From: Callipepla californica brunnescens
Lineage: Eukaryota; Chordata; Aves; Galliformes; Odontophoridae
Assembly: GCA_023055505.1 (NCBI GenBank)
Contig: JALIRH010000039.1
Coordinates: 3,786,505 to 3,850,504 of the forward strand
Length of the DNA: 64,000 bases
Reading direction: 5' to 3'
This document shows positions 1 to 13,200 of this stretch, piece after piece. Positions within the stretch are counted from its first letter, which is position 1, and every line of letters starts with the position of its first letter. Both the position numbers and the translations under genes were made by a program. Below the pieces are notes generated by a model that saw only the letters and a program-made list of their open reading frames with translations, searched no databases and was not told the origin of the DNA.

Positions 1-1096
1 TACTCTGAGCTGAGTGCTGGGAGAGCATCGTGGCTGCAGCCAGGTCTGGGAAACTTGAGAAGGTGCTAAACTGCTGTGGACGTGAACTGAAACCATAGGC
101 TGCTCGGGTGCTTTGTTGTAGGACATCTGGCTGAGGCTTGAAACGTGCCCTGCAGTGATTTCCAACCCCAGTATTGGGGTATTCGTTAATGAATGAGGTC
201 CAGGAGATGAAGCTGACTGGCTTATTTTCAAGCACCCTCCAAAGAGGAATACTAAAAACAAAATGCTTGATTGAAGGTACAAAACTGTGCATCACAGCTT
301 CCCTCTGCCAGTTCAGTTCTCCCAAGTTCCACAATCGAAGGGCACGATGGGAGCAATGACAAGGAACCCTTCCTCCCCTCCCTTTTAAACTATAATGCTG
401 CACTTTGTTAGGTGAGAACAACAGAATTCAAACGTTTAAATGTTATTTTCAGTTTGCCTCAAGCAGAGATAATGATTTTCCTTCCAATAAAGATAATTCT
501 CCCTGTTTTTTATTCCAAACCCTTTCAGCTATTTCTGTGTGGTTAGATTTTCTTTAACTCACGTTTGTGTGTAAAATTTATGTCTACATAAACTTATGTT
601 TCATGTAGCCATAATCTGGCTCTTTTAACAGCTGTCAGAAAAGGTAATATTAAAAGATGGGGTTACAGAGCTGTAAGCAGCAGAACCTGCTTTATATTTC
701 GAGGTTACCCCAATGTAATAAATGTATATATTTTTTAACAGGTTTTTCTTTTTTAAGTTTTTTTTTTCCTTTATGAAAACTGTTTATCATTGTGTATGTG
801 TGTATATGTATATGTGTGTATATACATATGTAATATAATTGCTTTAATCTCTTCCTTTCTTTCTCCTGCCTTGGCTTCTTCAGTCCTAGTTGTACTTCAG
901 AGATTCAGAAGTGTCATCCCATTAACCCATACCTGGCATGTCTCATGTTAAGTTTCTAAAAGACTTGAACTGTTTGCAAAGCAGAAGTGAAGCTCTGGCC
1001 ATCAGCTGGAGCTGCCTGTGGTTGCCCTTGGGACCCTGCTTGTTCTCCAAGTCTCACCTCCCTTTGTAACCCCACTTTTTCCTGTCCAACTTTCAG
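1..1096 (+). other. CACHD1: CACHD1 intron (3' part), no exon seen
   Basis: AT-rich intronic sequence leading to the acceptor at 1095-1096. It carries a degenerate TG/TA microsatellite near 795-835 and a T-rich stretch near 725-770. Open frames here are short, lack splice logic and resemble no protein I know. The upstream coding exons of CACHD1 lie outside the window. Confidence 0.8.
795..835. repeat. Degenerate TG/TA microsatellite
   Basis: Alternating pyrimidine-purine steps (tgtgta, tatatg, tatata) run for about 40 bp in a CACHD1 intron. This is simple sequence with no coding potential. Confidence 0.7.
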
Positions 1097-1223
1097 TTCT
1101 TGCTGATAATCTGAAGTCAAACCCGGGGATTAAATGGCAGTATTTCAGCTCAGAAGAAGGCATTTTCACTGTTTTCCCAGCCCACAAGTTCCGGTGCAAA
1201 GGCAGCTACGAACACCGCAGCAG
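1097..1223 (+). CDS. CACHD1: CACHD1 exon 1 in window (pre-VWFA)
   Basis: The acceptor is tttcag before 1097 and the donor is cag|gtatgg at 1224. The exon is 127 bp, starting at codon position 2 and ending at position 2. It encodes the segment [11 protein letters not shown] to YEHRS (residues 1-42), which includes [13 protein letters not shown] and AHKFRCKG. It lies just before the VWFA domain, in the region that corresponds to the N-terminal half of an alpha2delta subunit. Confidence 0.93.
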
Positions 1224-4200
1224 GTATGGCATGACCCCTCACCTTTAGTGGGTGCAGCACTAAAACTGCATCCCTCAAACAACTTGCAGTGTTTTGCTTT
1301 TCCGAGCCAAGAGGGTTCAGCTGTCAGAGTACCTTAGGTTTGTTTTTTAAAGTACTGCTTTTCATTTTTAAGGAACTGAAGTAAAATAAAATTGTGTACA
1401 TCTCCCAAATCGAGTAAGTTGCAAGCAGCAGTAATCTGTAAACTGTTGGTCAGCCCACAGGCAAGGTTTGGTTTGCATTTGACTCATAGTCGGTCCCTGT
1501 CGACGAAGTAATAAGCACATGCCGTACTGGTGGGGCAGGCACATTGCTCTGGGACAGGGGGCTGGAAGGGTGACAGCTTGGGAAGGCTGTGGACAGGAGC
1601 ACTTCTGTGGTCTGCACCAACACGGGCAGCTGGGAAGCAGCAGTAGTGAACGCTTTCTGTTTCTACTCAGAAAATTGTAGGGGAAAAAGGATTGAATGGT
1701 GACGTGGTTTTCCTCCTCAGGGTAATAACCTGCCTACTCCGTAAGCATGCAGCAAAGTGGCTGTGGTTTGGTATTTCTCCCCTGGCCTTTGCTGCCAATA
1801 TTATGCTTACAGATCAAGTGGATTCATCTGACAAAGTCAGAAGAGAAAGCTTTAGTCACTGTTAGGTCACGCATTAGTTAATTGTACCAGTCCACCAGTC
1901 TGCACAGGGGAAGCATTAACTCATCCAAGTACATTTCCACAGAGCTGAGTGCACAGAGTGCAAGCAGCACTTGGGTTTCCTGACAGTGTTGAGCAACCAA
2001 ATGTTTACAGGTGCTGTCTTCTGTGTATCATCAGATCTGGAAGCTTGGGCTTGACTGTGGTCTTGGAAAGGTGCGATCTGAGGACATGAGAGCTGGGAGC
2101 ACCCAAGTCTCTGTCAGAATTTTGACATTAAAACCATTGGTGATTTAATACAAGTCCCCTAATTGTGGGCTTCGTTTCCCCGTAGCTAAATTAGAGCTTC
2201 TTTTTTTTTTTTTTTTGCTAGCATTCACCTCAGAGGGTAGTTTGAACAGATTAATTAGTTAACGCCGGGTGCTTTGAAGATCAAACATGCTATTTAAGTT
2301 CTAGGTATTAGGACCAGTGAAGGGCTGCAGGCTGTTCTGCAATTTAGAACTGATTTGTGCCAGCTATTTGCTGCAGTGCCTTGTCTAAACCCTTCTGCAT
2401 TTCCTTGACTCTTAATAAGATTTCAGTGGCTTTGATATAATAAAAGTAGTGCCCGGAACACTTGACTCTCAGTTTTGAGTCTAGGCAAAAGAAGGAAAAG
2501 TGTTCTGTCTTCTTTTCCCCTCTCTTCCTGGTGAAGTTCCTCCTAATTTGTTCCATGTTGAAACCTTGGCAGTAGAGCTTGTGAAATCTTTCATGCATAC
2601 CTCACAGTATTGAAGTACATCTGAGTGCAGCTTCACTGCAACTGTGGTTTTTGATGTTAGCACAAATAGATGCACACAGCACTGAGAGCCTGGACCAGGG
2701 GTGAGGGTGGACCCATGTGGTTCAGACTGCACAGGCCCGAGGGGTTGTGGAGCATAAACCGTGTGAAACCCTCCAGGGCACCAAGAGAAAACACTTAATT
2801 GGCCAGAAGCCTTCTCTTATTAAAATAAACCAAGCTCCCTATGCTACTACAGCTCTTCGTGAGCGCACAGGTTTTTACTTGTCGTATTACCATCAAATGC
2901 CAACTGTTGTTGCACTTACTCTCTAACGTGAGCAATATTCCTGGTGCCCAACATTTATTGTTAGGCAGTTCTTGCTTGTCATGCTTAGCCCAAAGCCTGC
3001 TGTAAGCCCTGCAAACAGGAGTCCCAAACGTGCGGCTGCTTCAACAAAGTTGTTTATTTCCAGCTAAAAGCAGCTGCTGTGATACAGGGAGCAGGATCTG
3101 ACACTAGGCTTGGGTAAAAAACAAAAGAGAATGGAAATTAGGGCCTTTTCTTTGGGTTCAAGTCCTCTGCTGGTCTCTACTAGTAGAAACTTTCAAAATT
3201 CCTTTTGTCTTGCATTGTTTCTTCGTGGGAGTGACTTTGTTTTCTGTTCTTGACAATTTTACTTGCAAACATTTTAGTGGAGATGATGACTCACGCCATT
3301 GGTTTGCATTCCATTCTTCTTCAGGCCTGTCTATGTTTCTACTGTTCGACCTCAGTCCAAGCATATCGTTGTCATTGTGGACCATGGGGCTTCAGTCACA
3401 GAGACACAGCTTCAGATTGCCAAAGATGCTGCTCAGGTCATTCTGAGCTCCATAGATGAACATGATAAGGTAAGCTTGCTGTAAGCTGTGAGAGTATTTT
3501 CTTTGGTTTTCTGGAACTATGCTTGATGTCTTCAGCCAAAGCAGTATTTTTTAGCTCGTGGTCCACGGGGGATCTGTGGTCTACCTCTAATGAGTGAAGA
3601 AGACTTGAACTCATGTTTGGATGACTGTTACTATGGCAGAAGCATTTGGGCATCTTGAGCCCAAAAGCAGCGAAAACCTCTGATCTGAAGCAAAATCTCA
3701 TTGCTGAGTAATCCTTAAAGGCTCATCTGTCTTGGAGCAGGCTTCAGGTGATGGTCAGCAATGTGATACAGTGTGAGATTAGGAGAGCCACGCTCTGAGC
3801 TTGATGACTTCTGAAGCATGAGATTGCTCGGAGTGACTCATATTTACCTCTGTAGCTGTCCTCTCACGTGGAGGAAATGGAAAAGATTTATTCCGCCATT
3901 GTGATCTGAAACATATGTTAGAATTTTTGGAAGGTTCCCAGCCTGTAGTATAAAAATGCTTATAGAATTAATAGTATTTAAATGTAAGTGTCAAACATAG
4001 TTGTCTGAATACAGGCTGGAAGTGAAGAGAATGAATTTGAGAGAGATTACTTGGTCAGTAGCTCAGTGGTACTGAAACCAGTTATACGAGTAAATAATTA
4101 CTGCTTTATTCCATGGCTTTCTTGCATCAGTCATAATTTATAATGAAGTATACCACTCACTTAATAAGGCTGGTGTGTTGTATGTATATTAATGCAAATG

Positions 4201-7200
4201 CTGCCACTACATGCCTTAACTTATTTACGGGATTAAAAATGGATGGCAGATTTGGCTTGCTTTGATAGAAACATTAAAAAACCATAACGCTTCTCCTGTG
4301 AAAACTACCTCGGGGGTTTTCTTTTTTTCCTTTTCTGTGAGCCCTCCACTTCTCTAAAGCAGCCTGAGGATTTGCTGGAAATGCTGTCCGCTGATTTTGT
4401 GTTCAGATATCTCCAGTCCACTGAGGTTTCTGCCCAGAACAGTGTAGCAACTATTATGTGTGAGCAGTGTGAAGCTGACTTCATCTGAGAAACAACGACC
4501 AGAGTCTCTTTTTCTAGAAATCACCATAAGCCTAATCCTTTTCAAATTTGATGGATTTATGCCTCAAGCATTTATTTCTTAACAATTGAATTTTAAATCC
4601 ACAGAATCTCTTCAGTTGGCTTATCATTGTGTTTTCTGTATTGGTTCGTGAAGAATTATAATTGGTAAGATAATCCAATATAGTTTCTTCTCTTTCAAGA
4701 TCTCGGTGTTAACCGTGGCCGACACAGTAAGAACCTGCTCGCTGGATCAGTGCTATAAGACATTTCTGTCTCCTGCCACTAGTGAGACAAAAAGGAAGAT
4801 GTCCACCTTCGTTAGCAGTATAAAGTCATCTGACAGCCCCACGCAGCATGCAATAGGATTTCAAAAGGCTTTCCAGCTGATACGAAATACAAACAATGGC
4901 ACAAAGCTCCAAGGAAGTAAGTCTGTTCTGTAATTTCTGAGGCTTTTTTTTTTTTATTTCAGCTTCTAACTTCCACAGAGGCCAAAGGAGTGTAGTGTCT
5001 TGAATGTCCAAAATAATAATTAAAAAAAAAGCTCATGTTTTATTAAATTAAATTATTATTACTTGATCCAAAATCTGCACAGGTGGCTGTGGAATGCGGC
5101 CGTTCCCCTTTGATTTATTCTGCGTGCTGACTTTCCTTCCTTTTGAACTGCAGTATGAAACTGCAGGAGCGAATTGCCAATAGCTGAGTTATTTGCTGGA
5201 GATGGGCAGAGGGATCCTTTAAATGAAAATGGCTGTTGCTGCAGATTCATTGCCATGTTGCTGAAGTGTATGTGTAGGGGTAACTCCCTAACTGGAATCC
5301 TGGGGAAGTCATCCTTGCTCCTTAGGGATAAGGATTTCCAAGACAATGCCAATTATGGGTGATATTTTATGGAATCTGAGATTGACTGAGTATGTTTTCC
5401 TTCATTTAAGAGTATCCTTCTGAATTTTGGTATGTTGTATGGCTTTCTCCTTCCCATTTCCAAGAGTGGGGTCTTATATGTGTTCTATGTTGAGAGAAAG
5501 CAGGTTGATCTCTGTCGTTTCAGCCAATTCATTTGTGAAATGCAGATCCCATAGCTCGGTGCTGTTCCTGCTCAGATGATAGCAATTTTGTCATTGTCCT
5601 GGAGGGCCACAGCTCAGAATGCTGTACAGAGCATAAGAAAGTTGAAAAGAAAAGCCCAGGAATTAAAGTGCATTCAAAAGTCCGAGGAGATGTGCTCCCA
5701 TTTCAGGTCCCATTCCCTCAGTTTATAAAATGATGTTTTTGCTATTAAAGGTTTTACTCAACTTCTGAGCTTTAGGCCACAGATAAAATGACGTGTTTAT
5801 CTGCCTGTACATTGCTTAGCTGAAAGACAGGGTTGTCAGGGGCAGGTTTTTGCCATCCTCTGGCAAAATGATGAAAGGGGTGCGACTTTCTAGAGGGGAA
5901 AAAAAATCCATCACTGCTGAGGCTGGCTGGGATAAGACGTATTAGTCATGGGTGGTTGTTCCAAGAACATCGGCTGTGCAGTCTTACAACATCCTCCTAC
6001 GTACCTCTTCTGTTTGGCATTGTGTGTTAGGATTAGAAGGTTTCGGTGTATTCTTCACTAATGTGAAAAAGAAAGCACGTTTTGACCAGGTTTCATATAG
6101 AACCATTATTTGGGGGCACAAGTATGTCAAGTTAACATACAAGGGAAAAAATGGCTTTAGTTTTTCTCTTTAGATTGAAGGATTCTGAAGACCTGAGGTG
6201 GATATATCAAGCTTCAGAATTCACAGGGCAGCAAGACACAACGCATTGCAGAAGAGGATGTTAATAAACCATATCTTATTTTCTTAGAAGCAATCTTTTC
6301 ATCTTTCTTTTTTAAAAACCAAACAACTGGAAAAAAGCATTATTCATGTTACTGTAAATTTTCTCACATCCTGTTCCTGGAGAACAGTGTGTGGGTGTGT
6401 CAGGGAAGCTATGGAGATGCAGCCTTGCTCCTGAATTTGCATTGGAAAGCTTAGAGAACTAGTGGGATGTCATGGAGGAATTGGGCTGCTGAGCACGTCA
6501 GGATTTCCTGCTTTATGCCAGTTCCTATTGCCATGCTGCTTAGGAGACCCTCATCCCAGACTGTAAGAAAATACTTTGCCTCTCAGAGCCAGCATTCCCT
6601 GAACACTCTAGGAAAATGGGGAGTGTGCACGGATCTGTACAAAGTTGCAGTGTGTACCTTCATACTTGTTTGTGTCAAAATCTAGTTCTGGTTGAAATTC
6701 TTTTCACGTTACAAGGGCAAAACATACAAATCAAAGCATTCAAGGCATTCATACCTATTTAGGGGGAAAAAAAAAAACTCAAAATGAGAGATGGGTCAGC
6801 AAAGTTGGCATATAACCAGCTACCATCATGTGCTTTGGATTATCTGGTGCTGCATGATGGCCACGACTGCCTAAATTATATGCGTAAAACTTCTAATACA
6901 GAGATATAACATGATGAAATCGGGCTGTGTGTAAGCAGAGATTTGAATTTGCATGTTCAAAGGCTTCAAGGCCATTTGTGTAGAACATACCCAGCTTGAA
7001 AAACGTGTTTGGTGTCGTGCAAAGCGAGCTGGTGCGGGAAGGCTGTGCGTTGTGATGTGCTGCTCAAGCATGGAGCTCCATCCTGCAGCACAGGAGGATG
7101 TGAGGTGCCTTTCGTCTCTGCCTGCTCATCTCAAATGCACCACAACGTGGCAGTGGGCTCTGCTCTGCCAAACCCACCCGTGTTGCTGCTGGATGGCTGG

Positions 7201-10200
7201 CAGGCACCGGATCAAGAGGGTGGTTGTGAAGTGCTGTGAATGGAAGTTTAATGACAAATGAAGTCATTCCTAAGGCTCTGCTGTGTTCATCCACTACCAG
7301 TTGCTCTGAATGTTACAAATGGAGATGTTGCTGTATGTGTTTGTAAGGAGATGGAAGGAATCTAACAGCAGTCCTTTCCCCCAGTTAAAAATCTAACACA
7401 ATTTCTGCTGTGTTTGTAATTCTTTTTTAGACACCGATATGGTCATAATTTCTCTCTCTGCTGGGATCACATCAAAAGATTCCTCAGAAGATGATAAAAA
7501 GGCTACTCTACGTGTCATCAATGAAGAAAACAGTTTTCTCAACAACTCAGTAATGATTCTCACGTATGCTCTCATGAACGGTGAGAAACACTCTCCTTCC
7601 AATGGGTGCAAGTTCCCTTTGGTAGCACGGCCAGTTTATTAAGCTCATCCAAGTGTAATTCCACGCCCTGTTGGGAGCAGTTTGTTAATTGATTTTGACC
7701 CATGTAATCCAGAGGCTGTATCCAGATGTTGCCTCTTTCATGTATGAAACTCTTTGCTACTATGCGCTTATATATCAAAGTGCAGCTGCTCTGCATGTGA
7801 AATATTGTTGTCCTGAAATGTCTAGCCTCAGCCAGGCTGAGTAACATTCAATAACTGTTGCAACCATAAACCTTCCTGGGATTGCTAGTGTTTCTTGCTC
7901 CTGCAGAAAGGAGCTTACCCACGATTTGCATTTCAGTTGTTTGCCACTGAGCATGAATGTAACATCAGTCAGGCTGAAGGGCTTTGATAACTTAGGTCCT
8001 GACTTAAGAGTGAAGTTAAATGTGAAGATCACTCACTCAGTTTGGCTTCCTGTGTTTTCCTGACAAAGCTTTAAGTCAGAAGTCTATATGTTGTATTACT
8101 GAAAATTGCACGGACTCCAGCCAAGGAAACTAATGCTTAAGCTAATATATCATTTTACTGTAAGTTTAAATACTCATTTGAGTTCTAATGTGTGCAAAAG
8201 TCTTTGATGTGCCTGCAGGAGTTGAGCCCGTGACTTATGTAAAGTGGGAGGCTTTAATGTTTAAGCTAAAGAACAAAGCCTGTTATCTCTGTGGGCATAT
8301 GATATGCTCCTGGTCCTTTCTGTGGACCAGCCATCAGTGAAGAACAAAGAGCTGTCCTGTGGATTTATAGGTCACATAAGTCTTTGTTAAAAAAAGTCTT
8401 TGTTTAAAGTGGTGGTGTGAGTAGCACGTTGAATTTTTGCATGGAGCGTATGAGAGGCAACCTTATTACTTTCTGTACTTGCTAATTACTTGTATTTATA
8501 GTACTTCTGGATAAGATACAGAAGCCTTGGTGGTGAGTAGGCTTTTTATCCCCTCCTTTCTGTTTCCCTGTTTCAGAGGGAGTGACAGGTTTGAAAGAAC
8601 TGGCCTTCCTCCGAGACCTGGCAGAGCAGAACTCGGTGAAGTACGGCGTTCCGGACCGAACAGCCCTGCCTGTGATCAAGGGCAGCATGATGGTCCTAAA
8701 CCAGCTGAGCAACCTGGAAACTACCGTTGGCCGCTTCTACACCAACCTCCCCAACCGGATGATCGACGAGGCGGTCTTCAGTCTGCCTTTCTCAGATGAA
8801 ATGGGAGATGGTAAGTACTTAGTTAGGTTGGATCTGGTGTAAAAATCAAAGAGAAGTTATTACGTGTTGTCAAAAATCTGCTGTCCTTTGCTATTAGCTT
8901 CAGCACAGTGGGGCTGTCCCCAGCACTGGGCAGAACAGGAAGCCCAAGCTGGCTTTCAGTGGCCCCAGCTGGGCTGGCAGTGAGATCTAAGTGGAATTCA
9001 GTGGATGCTTTTTAGTGTCTTAGTGTCAGTATTTCCCCAGACTGTGATTGCATCCTGAAGAATACTTTCATACAGCAGATGGCTGCTGTCTGGTTCTCTC
9101 ACCAGCATCTAATTCACGTTGACATGGTGGTAGGCACGTGAACCTGCCCTTTTACTTTAAAACTTAATGCCACTTTAACAAACTCTGTCTGTTCAAATTT
9201 ATCTGATCTCACTACTATAGCCAGATAACAGAGGGACTCGAGGTTCTTGATATCTATGGGTGTCAGTGATAGATATCAGTGGCATCTATCTAGACATTAT
9301 CTGATAATGTCACTTGAAGGGTCAGAGCTGTAGAGTTCAGCCCTGCTTGGACTTGGGAAGCTCACCTGACATTTTTCTAGGGCTGTTCTGAAAAGAGATG
9401 TGAAGAACATCACGGTGGTGTTAGGGATTACACCAGTGATTTCATATTGCTCTGACAATGTAAAAAACTCTGTAATTTGTTCATTTAAGACTTGGCTGCA
9501 GTCCTGTGATTCTGTAATAGTTGGGGTTATGCTGAATGGTTTCCAAAGGCACTTGAGTTAGGTTGGGTGTTGAGTCCCTAACCAAATCTAAAGCAAGAGG
9601 AAGTCTCCTCTGAGTCAGAATGCTTGCAACTTGCTGTGTCTCCTAACATCTGCAATTAAACTTCATTCCCTCACAAAGCTATATCCAAGCATAATGGAAA
9701 ATTTGAGCAAGAGAAGGATTAGAAATGGTGCAATAGGGGAGGTTTGTCTTGCATTAGTTTTAAGTACGCTTCAGTATTTATTCATGCTGTATGTATAAGT
9801 TGCTGAGTTTCCAAACAGCAGTAGAAAGTAAGAGAAATAAGGTATTGCCTGGAGTTTTTACCTCAGGCACAATACATGCTTCTCAAACCATTGTGTAATT
9901 ACGGGAATAATTCCCAGTATGGTGGCTATGTTGGGATTTAGTTAAGCAGAAGAGGTGAACTTTGTGAATACACAACTAGATGAGCAGTAATTCATCTCTG
10001 TTGCAGCTTTACAGGTATGAGTTCTCCCTCTTACTACCTTCTCCCCCCCCTTTTTTTTTGTCGTTGTCTTAAATGACAGCACTGAAGGAACAAAATAATG
10101 AAATGCATTTCTTAATATAAGGTATCCATTTGTAGAATGACAAAATAATAATAATAGTAACCTACCCAAAGCATTAAATGTGTTGTGTGTTTTAGTAAAC

Positions 10201-13200
10201 TGATGGAATGTACCACAGGGCACTGACAGGAATGTAGAAAGTAAGTGGGGAGAGTGACTAAAACCAGCCAGACCCAACAGATAACCTCCTTAGCTTCCCC
10301 ATAGGTGCACCAATTTTTTGTCTGTATTCCAGCAAGGAATGCTGTATAAAGTCCAATTGTCAAACATTTGTTATTATTTGTTATGTGATGTTTTTATGTT
10401 GTCTCCTTCTAAGGCCTAATAATGACTGTAAGCAAGCCGTGCTACTTTGGGAACCTGCTGCTGGGGATTGTTGGGGTGGACGTTAATCTTGCCTATATCT
10501 TGGAAGACGTCACCTATTACCAGGACTCACTGGGTTCCTACACATTTCTCATTGATAATAAAGGTAAATTTCTGGTTAAAATATTTTCTTTTACTCCCCA
10601 CGGGGTCGTTAGCCATCAAAAGTCTGTGGTTAGTTCTCATGAATCTAAACTACCTGTAAGTCATGAATGGCAGTGCTTATGGAGGGGTTAACGGCGTGCT
10701 GTTCAATTAGCTTTGCCTGAGAGTTGTGAGCCAAAGACTATGGGTGGATTCATGGCATGAGATTTCTGTTTGGGAGTTGTGTTGTGGAAGTGCTTACTGC
10801 TGCACTTGTACGTAGTTACTGTATTTGTTTTCCTTCTGTTTTTCCTGAATGTTTTCATCTTGGGTTTCGTTGTATCAGTGCGTGTCGTTATCCTTATTTT
10901 TCAGGGTACACTCTTATGCACCCGTCCCTTACCAGGCCCTACCTGCTGTCTGAGCCACCGCTGCACACGGACATTATACACTACGAGAACATTCCTAAAT
11001 TTGAGCTGGTGCGGCAGAACATCCTCAGGTAGGAATCTGGGGTGCACATCTGAACATTGGCAGTGCTTTGGGCACCAGAAGTAGCTTTAGAGGAACGTTC
11101 AGAGAACATAAATGCAGAACTGTCCTGTTTCAATCCTTTGTCTGCAACTGAGGAAGCCTTCACAGCCAACGTTGCAGATATCCTTTCTAATCTCTCTTCC
11201 ATGTCATGAAGATTTTGCAGTATTTGGTCTCAGTTTTTTTATCCCTCATTTAACACGAATATTTGTTTTAGCTTCAGAGTTAAAGCAGCTCCTCACTTTG
11301 AGTCACTGTCTTCCCTTCCTTACAGTCAGAATGTATTCAGTTGAGTCTTTCTTAATGTAAATTTAGATTGACAGTAAATGAAGACTGACGTTCCAGTATT
11401 AACACAGTGTCAGGCAATGCTGAGTGGTGATCACGTGCTATATGAAGCTACAGAACAGAAATTGAAATGTTTGGGTTTTTTTTTCCCCTTCTCTGCAGAA
11501 GTTTTTGCTCAAAGTGTGCTGATAGACAAACATCTTTTTGTTCACCTAGGACAAATGACAGCTTCCAATATTTTTTAGAAATGCACTGTGTAGGAGCTTT
11601 CTCAGCGTGTAATAAAATGCTGGGTGCTGTTTTTGCCACTGCAGCATTCCCCTGGGCAGCCAGGTCATTACGGTTCCTGTGAACTCCTCGCTGTCCTGGC
11701 ACGTAAACAAACTGAGAGAAGTTGGGAAAGAAGCCTACAACGTCAGCTATGCCTGGAAAATGGTAAGTGCTTAACGTGGCGTGGTGGCATTGAGTAAGTT
11801 CATGTATGGAAGAGTGCATGGATATACTGAATACAGTGAAGTACAAAATATTGCTGTGGTCTTTGATTCTTCAGTTTAATTTTTGAACGTATGACTGATT
11901 TTGACACTAGAATTAAGCCAGAATGTAAAATTAAACATAATCCAGGTGAATTTTACTGATTCCAGAAATAATTAGCTACTACTTTGTGCCAGCAAACTTA
12001 GGAGGGTACTTGTGGATCATTTCCCAGTGTTGAGTTAAATACAGCCTTGAAGATTAAGCCAAGCAGTTTTAACAGATTAAATCTGTCACTGCTTAACAGA
12101 AATTCACAGAGGAGGCTAATGTCATAATGCTGCATTAAATGCCAAATACCCTTACTGAGCTGCTGGGTACATTTTGCCATTCTGTTGTACTACAGAGTAC
12201 TTATGTATACACAGACCAATAAACATGTGACCATGCTGTACACATTAGGAGTGGTAATGATAAAATCTCAGGAGTTAACTTGTCAGTATTCCTCACAATG
12301 GAAGTGCCAGTGTGTGTATGCCACCTGTGGAGCTGAAGCCTGTCCTGGGTTAATGACTCTTCAATAAGTATCCATAAAACAGTGTTAGAAATGACTGCTG
12401 ATGAAGCAACAAAACGAAGGTCTCGATGACTTGCACATGTTTTCCAGGTTCAGGACACGTCCTTTATTCTGTGCGTTGTGGTGATACAACCAGAAATACC
12501 TGTGAAGCAGCTGAAGAATCTCAACACTGTCCCCAGCAGCAAGCTCCTGTATCACCGACTGGATCTGCTGGGCCAGCCCAACGCCTGCCTGCACTTCAAG
12601 CAGCTGGCAACTTTAGGTAGAGCTCTCGTGTGTGCTTCAGTAGAGTGTGGCAGCAGAAAGTAAGGCTGTGCTCATAGAATGCTGCCATGTCGTCCTCCTG
12701 GGGGATGTTGTTCTCCAGGGCTGATTCTGTAATCAGCCGTACCCGTTGGTCTTTCCTCTCCACTGATCACAGCTAACTTTCTCATTGGTGAGCACCTGAG
12801 TGGGGGAGTGCTCATGTGAGGAGGAGGTCACAGCACTGTCAGTATTGCTTGGGGGAAGGGGAGGGGGAAAAACATCTCGCTTAGTTCTGTTCTCTTGGCT
12901 GCAAAACTGCTTATTGGCATCATCCTATGATTAGTTCTGTGGCTGTATCCTAAGAACATAAATTTATCCTTTTTAGATGAATGTAAGTTGCAAGCATTTA
13001 CACTTCAGTAAAAAAAAACCCTAGATCAGTGCTTGAATCTGTGCTGTTTTATAAGAAGTTCTGAACAAACTGCTTTTGTTTGTAGCAAAGCTTGAGGGTC
13101 TCATGGGGGAGTAGAGCCACAGTTATGGTTTTTTCTTACCTGTGTTGCAGTGCCACAAATAGCTAAGTGCAATTGTACTGGGGGAGTAATAGAGGCATTT

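Noticed and set aside
3741..3850. Possible C/D-box snoRNA in a CACHD1 intron
   Set aside because: A TGATGA-like box and a CTGA are present but sit too close together and lack terminal complementarity. CACHD1 is also not a typical snoRNA host gene.
11448..11846. Antisense open frame of 132 codons
   Set aside because: It covers CACHD1 exon 8 on the opposite strand and is a shadow frame.
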